In this document: piece after piece, positions 31,438 to 34,500 of the stretch
Layout: each line of letters begins with the position of its first letter
Position numbering within the stretch: position 1 is the stretch's first letter
Assembly: GCA_046727435.1 (NCBI GenBank)
Contig: JBKPCR010000371.1
Location: 1-34,500, forward strand
Source of the DNA: CAVPRW01 sp046727435 [NCBI: bacterium]
GTDB lineage: Bacteria > Tectomicrobia > Entotheonellia > J063
Length of the DNA stretch: 34,500 bases
Direction of reading: 5' to 3'
Notes under the pieces: generated by a model
Told to the model about the DNA's origin: nothing
Seen by the model: only the letters and a program-made list of their open reading frames with translations
Database searches by the model: none
Translations under genes and position numbers: made by a program

Positions 31438-32271
31438 CTATGTGGGACGCCGGCCGACTGCGCACCAGAACCGCACCCGTGCCGGATATGCGTTGCGCGG
31501 GTCACAGGCCAGGAGCGTCCGCCGCAGGTCGGCTGCGAATGCGCCGGCCTGCTCGCCCAACGCCTCGCGGGACAGCACGGAGGTGGAGTAGGCGTGGCCG
31601 AGCAGCGACTCGACCGTCCAGACGTGGAGCACGCTGAACGCGTCCTCTGTGACGTCCTCGAACCCGGCGCCGGCGAAGATCTGGCCGCTCGTGAGCACCG
31701 GCTGGCGCGCGGTCGGATGCGCCGCCGCGACCCCCGCCGGAACCCACCGGTCCCAGACCTCCTTGAACCGGTGCTGCCATGGCTCCCGGCGGTCCTGCCA
31801 CGGGTTGCCGCCGCCCAGCGCGGCCACGTAGCCGGCCGGCTGGAGCCAGGTGACCACCTGCCGGAGCACGACTGCCTGGTCGAAGCGGTGGAACGACTCG
31901 CCCATCGTCACGAGCTCGATGGACCCGGCCGGGACCGCCACGTCCTCGGCCCGCCCCACGATCCAGCGCACGTTGGCGACGCCGCGCCGAGTGGCCTCGG
32001 CCCGCCCCGCTGCGATCATCTCGGGCTCACGGTCCACGGCCCAGACCTCCCGGAAGAACGGGGCGAGCGGCAGGGCGACGCGGCCGGGCCCGCAGCCCAG
32101 GTCGAGGAGCCGGCCCGCCCCCGAGATCCGGGCGCGCCGGCGGACATGCGCGAGGAGGTCCGGGGGATATGGCACCCGGAACCGGACATAGGCATCCGCG
32201 GTTCCCGCGTAGGCGTCCACGCGGAGATTGAACGGGACCTCAGTCACGCCGTCCCGCCGGTCCGTCGACAT
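31438..32271 (-). CDS. class I SAM-dependent methyltransferase
   Basis: A 277-residue small-molecule methyltransferase of the UbiE/Methyltransf_11 type. Motif I is LLDLGCGPG (55-63), followed by VWAVDREPEMI (motif II acidic residue) and the VTMGESFHRFD segment. The substrate is unknown. The gene is clearly richer in G+C than the transposase genes on either side, and it lies between two IS ends, so it was probably brought in as cargo or left from an older genome segment. The ATG at 32271 is only 5 bases from a related IS end at 32276; there is no clear ribosome binding site. Confidence 0.87.
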   Translation of the reverse strand: MSTDRRDGVTEVPFNLRVDAYAGTADAYVRFRVPYPPDLLAHVRRRARISGAGRLLDLGCGPGRVALPLAPFFREVWAVDREPEMIAAGRAEATRRGVANVRWIVGRAEDVAVPAGSIELVTMGESFHRFDQAVVLRQVVTWLQPAGYVAALGGGNPWQDRREPWQHRFKEVWDRWVPAGVAAAHPTARQPVLTSGQIFAGAGFEDVTEDAFSVLHVWTVESLLGHAYSTSVLSREALGEQAGAFAADLRRTLLACDPRNAYPARVRFWCAVGRRPT

Positions 32272-32275
32272 GGTT

Positions 32276-32291
32276 ACCTCGTATGGTCAAA
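32276..32291 (+). repeat. isolated IS end (left partner of a 16-bp inverted repeat)
   Basis: ACCTCGTATGGTCAAA at 32276-32291 is repeated exactly in inverted orientation at 34348-34363. Its GGTCAAA core also begins the ends of the IS at 30093. The pair brackets the HNH operon together with transposase copy 2. Confidence 0.65.
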
Positions 32292-32334
32292 TTATTCCAA
32301 CCTGTACTGGCGGCAGAGATGATGACCACACCAG

Positions 32335-32775
32335 TTATGACTCTCTTGACGCTTCCACTCGCCATGGGAGGCCCAATTGGGCCAACAGACGGCGGATACT
32401 GACGAGGTCAGAATGGTTCATCTGCAACCGTATCACAGTCGCTCGCCCTTGTGCGGTGATCCCCTCGATTTCGAATGGGCGCTGTGCAGACCACTGAAAA
32501 TGGTCTGCCCACGCCTGCGTCCTCGGGTTGAACAGGGCCACCACCTGCCCCGATAGGGGATCTTCCCCGTCGATGTAGGCCCACTTGCGGGCATTGCAAT
32601 GCGGACACGCCCACGCTAGATTGGCCACATCCGTCTGTCCGCCGCGTGATCGGGGCAGAATATGGTCCACCTCAAAACCCCCGATCTGCAGCTGTGCCGG
32701 CAATTGACAGTATTCACAGCGGTTGCCAGCGCGTCCGACTACCTCGTCTCGGATGGGATTGGAGCGCGTGCTCAT
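32335..32775 (-). CDS. HNH endonuclease
   Basis: A 146-residue HNH nuclease with a structural zinc site: C20-E-Y-C23, the catalytic core FEVDHILPRSRGG (D37, H38), NLAWACPHC (N52, C57, C60) and a following Lys. The C-terminal 80 residues are specific to this group. The ATG overlaps the stop of the preceding small gene (ATGA, 32772-32775). HNH proteins with this partner could be restriction, homing or defence nucleases; the sequence does not decide. The gene appears intact. Confidence 0.88.
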   Translation of the reverse strand: MSTRSNPIRDEVVGRAGNRCEYCQLPAQLQIGGFEVDHILPRSRGGQTDVANLAWACPHCNARKWAYIDGEDPLSGQVVALFNPRTQAWADHFQWSAQRPFEIEGITAQGRATVIRLQMNHSDLVSIRRLLAQLGLPWRVEASRES

Positions 32776-33047
32776 CCGTCGGACAGCACGCCAGGAAGCG
32801 CCGTCCGCAGGCGATCTAAGGCCGTTTGAGCCTCCAGTTTCTCAATCGTGCGCTGATGCGCGAAGTCGACCAAGGCGAGTAATTCCTCGTGCTCTCCCGG
32901 ACTGAGAAACTCCTTCCGCTCGCCCAACTCGTGCATTCGCCGGTGTAAGGAGGGATCGAGCTCGTAGTCGGCCATGCGCCGCAGGGCCACCGCACAGGCC
33001 TGAATAGCCTGTTGGAATTGGGGATCTTCCGTGGAGACCGTCGCCAT
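32772..33047 (-). CDS. small partner protein of the HNH nuclease, 91 aa
   Basis: An all-helical, acidic, soluble protein (FQQAIQACAVALRRMADYEL, MHELGERKEFLSPGEHEELL, VDFAHQRTIEKLEAQTAL). It has no membrane or metal motif. The stop overlaps the HNH ATG, so the two genes are translationally coupled and probably function together, perhaps as nuclease and inhibitor or adaptor. The start at ATG 33047 is only about 26 bases from the end of the transposase copy 2 element, so its promoter may have been replaced by the IS. No named family. Confidence 0.75.
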   Translation of the reverse strand: MATVSTEDPQFQQAIQACAVALRRMADYELDPSLHRRMHELGERKEFLSPGEHEELLALVDFAHQRTIEKLEAQTALDRLRTALPGVLSDG

Positions 33048-33072
33048 CGCCGTTCGCCCTCTTCCGACCGCT

Positions 33073-34354
33073 GGTCTGGAACACGCTCATGCAGCGTCGC
33101 GGTAATAGTACTTGAGGAGCCCACCGAGCCGTTCGCAGCACTTGATAGACACGGGCCCCCGAAAGGAGCTGGCCCTTCCACACTCATGCGGCGTAGTGAG
33201 GGGGGAGCCCTCATGAGCCTTCCGCACTGGCACTTGAGCCCGTGCAGGCATCAGCACGACATTGCCCTTACCTTGGTGGGGGCGTTCGGTATGATAATGG
33301 GCTTCATACTGGGTGAGGGCATAGTGTAGGGAGCGCTCGCCAAAGAGGATGAGCCGCGAGAGTGCTTCGTCCTTCACTGAACGGACCCATCTCTCAGCGT
33401 AGGCATTCAAGTCGGGAGACCGCGGTGGGAGCGGTACGCGCTGCACCCCGGCCTCATCAATGATTCGTTGAAATGCCGGACAGTATTTGCCGTCCCGATC
33501 GTGGATGAAGTACTGGCCCGCTGACAGAATACCCCACTCCGCCATTGTCACATTCCGCGCGACCTGGACCATCCATCGTGCAGCAGGATGCGGCGTCACA
33601 CCGGCTACCTGGACCTTCCGGCTTGCAAGATGGATGAAAAACAGCACGTAGTATGTCACTAACCCCGCGGTTGTCCAGACCTCGGCGGTGAAGAAATCGG
33701 TCGCGACGAGGACCTCCATATGCGTGCGAATAAACTCATGCCAGGTCGTCGTGTTCTTGCGCTCCGGGGCTGGCGGAATCCCATGCCGCTTCAGGATATT
33801 CCCCACCGTTTGGTCGCTAATACGATAGCCCAGAGGCGCGAGCGCTCCGGCGATGCGATCATAGCCCCACGAGCGGTTCTCTTGGGCCATGCGCACCACC
33901 AACGCCTCCAGCTCCTTGCTGACCCTTGGTCGCCCAAGAGTCTTGCGGTGCTGGGAACCGTCAAACTTTTGAGCCATCAAGGTGCGGTGCCAGGCCAAGA
34001 TTGTATTGGGTGTGACGAGGGTCGCAATCTCTGCCAACACCCGCTTGCCCAGCCTCTTCCCAATCTCCGCTAGCGTCTTCCGCTCCCCATCACTGAGCCG
34101 TACACGGCCCTGGATCTGTTTGCGGAGGATCCGGTTTTCTGTCACCAGATATTCGTTGCGCAGGAGGAGTTCCTGGTCCACCGATCCAGTAATAGAGGCG
34201 AGTAATTGCTTCCAATTCATGGGATTTTACACTCCCTGCTTGCCTTTACCCTGTGTGGGGAGTATGGGCTATAGCAGGGTGGAATGCAAGATCGGAAGTA
34301 AGCAACAGCGGACCTGTAACCTGTTGCGAATGGGAGAATTCATATTCTTTGACC
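33073..34354 (-). mobile_element. IS with rve-type transposase, copy 2 (ends approximate)
   Basis: A second member of the family at 30093, in opposite orientation. The right end GGTCAAAG (complement of 34347-34354) matches the family end and lies at the same distance from the ATG as in copy 1. The left end near 33073 (GGTCTGGAACACGCTC) is diverged, so the boundary is uncertain. Confidence 0.55.
33087..34220 (-). CDS. integrase-core (rve) transposase, copy 2
   Basis: A 377-residue homologue of the transposase at 30228 with the same domains: D in LVATDFFTAEVWT, D in FIHDRDGKYCPAF and E in NAYAERWVRSVKDE. It is 22 residues longer because of an insertion near the C-terminus (after NVVLMPARAQVPV). 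ATG 34220 begins the shared MNWKQLL. No frameshift or stop, so it may be active and could act on the ends of both copies. Confidence 0.87.
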   Translation of the reverse strand: MNWKQLLASITGSVDQELLLRNEYLVTENRILRKQIQGRVRLSDGERKTLAEIGKRLGKRVLAEIATLVTPNTILAWHRTLMAQKFDGSQHRKTLGRPRVSKELEALVVRMAQENRSWGYDRIAGALAPLGYRISDQTVGNILKRHGIPPAPERKNTTTWHEFIRTHMEVLVATDFFTAEVWTTAGLVTYYVLFFIHLASRKVQVAGVTPHPAARWMVQVARNVTMAEWGILSAGQYFIHDRDGKYCPAFQRIIDEAGVQRVPLPPRSPDLNAYAERWVRSVKDEALSRLILFGERSLHYALTQYEAHYHTERPHQGKGNVVLMPARAQVPVRKAHEGSPLTTPHECGRASSFRGPVSIKCCERLGGLLKYYYRDAA

Positions 34355-34500
34355 ATACGAGGTCAATCCCTTCAGCAGCTTGCGGAAAAACCTCTTCGCC
34401 GCCTTCTTGTTTCGACGGTTTTGGACAAGAATATCCAGGACATGGCCATCCTGATCGACGGCCCGCCAGAGGTAGTGCCGTGCCCCATTGATGGTGAGAA
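34340..34500 (-). pseudogene. IS6-family transposase fragment, continues past the window
   Basis: The minus frame entering from the right edge reads INGARHYLWRAVDQDGHVLD then NRRNKKAAKRFFRKLLKGL, the DDE-core middle of IS6/IS26-like transposases. After LLKGL it should continue YVPRVIxTDKL, but instead enters the inverted repeat at 34348-34363 and stops at 34340. The transposase copy 2 element has removed its 3' part. Confidence 0.8.

Noticed and set aside
31105-32322. A 405-codon plus-strand frame across the methyltransferase
   Set aside because: Antisense to the LDLGCGPG methyltransferase and read-through from the IS end; composition is biased.
1-34500. tRNA, rRNA or riboswitch genes
   Set aside because: I looked for CCA-ended cloverleaf and rRNA signature sequences and saw none; by eye weak candidates can be missed, so a covariance-model scan would be needed to exclude them.

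Overview
The window is an accessory region of a bacterial genome or plasmid. It mixes a few chromosome-type genes with plasmid or conjugative-element genes, small phage- or plasmid-like genes and many layers of insertion sequences. The host cannot be named from the sequence. Tandem orphan ABC_sub_bind proteins, a DUF3500 protein, ISKra4 and IS481-like elements and the high but patchy GC content suggest an uncultured soil or sediment lineage of the Methylomirabilota/Rokubacteria, Nitrospirota or deltaproteobacterial kind. That is inference only.

Layout. 1-2300: end of an unknown gene, two small zinc-ribbon proteins, a small membrane protein and long GC-rich stretches without convincing genes. 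2389-5777: an SbmA/BacA-type peptide transporter and two tandem orphan periplasmic substrate-binding proteins. 5799-7043: a 22-bp inverted repeat, a small gene with terminator, and a compact run of three tiny membrane proteins plus a zinc-binding protein that ends in a terminator. 7119-9415: a zinc-ribbon/HTH protein fused to a RecB/Cas4-like PD-(D/E)XK nuclease, convergent with a plasmid or phage-type primase whose promoter overlaps a GAAC-N4-GTTC palindrome. 10049-11601: a small helical protein, an orphan beta-class DNA methyltransferase and an unknown gene with a strong terminator. 11746-13238: a retropepsin-like protease gene cut by a 268-bp deleted IS, the tail of an endonuclease/exonuclease/phosphatase protein, and a protein with three ribbon-helix-helix-like repeats. 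13902-15332: a DUF3500 protein and a decayed HNH nuclease.

15296-19036 (minus strand) is a broken Trb-type type IV secretion cluster: trbG/virB9 cut by a 209-bp miniature element, a small membrane protein, trbI/virB10, a small exported protein, a MoxR AAA+ ATPase, a second frameshifted VirB10-like remnant and a small helical protein. 20017-22235 (minus) is a ParA plus winged-helix operon with a good promoter between two direct repeats. Upstream lies an array of about twenty 12-bp periodic repeats (23088-23327). The same repeat family also occurs inside the winged-helix gene, where it is translated as linkers with a 4-residue period. This is the most unusual feature of the window and is most simply read as an iteron-type centromere or origin.

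24037-34500 is a graveyard of mobile elements: an IS1-like transposase, a truncated transposase, an IS481-like element with 54-bp inverted repeats and an amber mutation, a group II intron cut by that element and itself inserted in an ISKra4 transposase, a complete AbrB/RelE-type toxin-antitoxin pair, two related IS copies in opposite orientation around a GC-rich methyltransferase and a two-gene HNH nuclease operon, and the edge of an IS6-type transposase.
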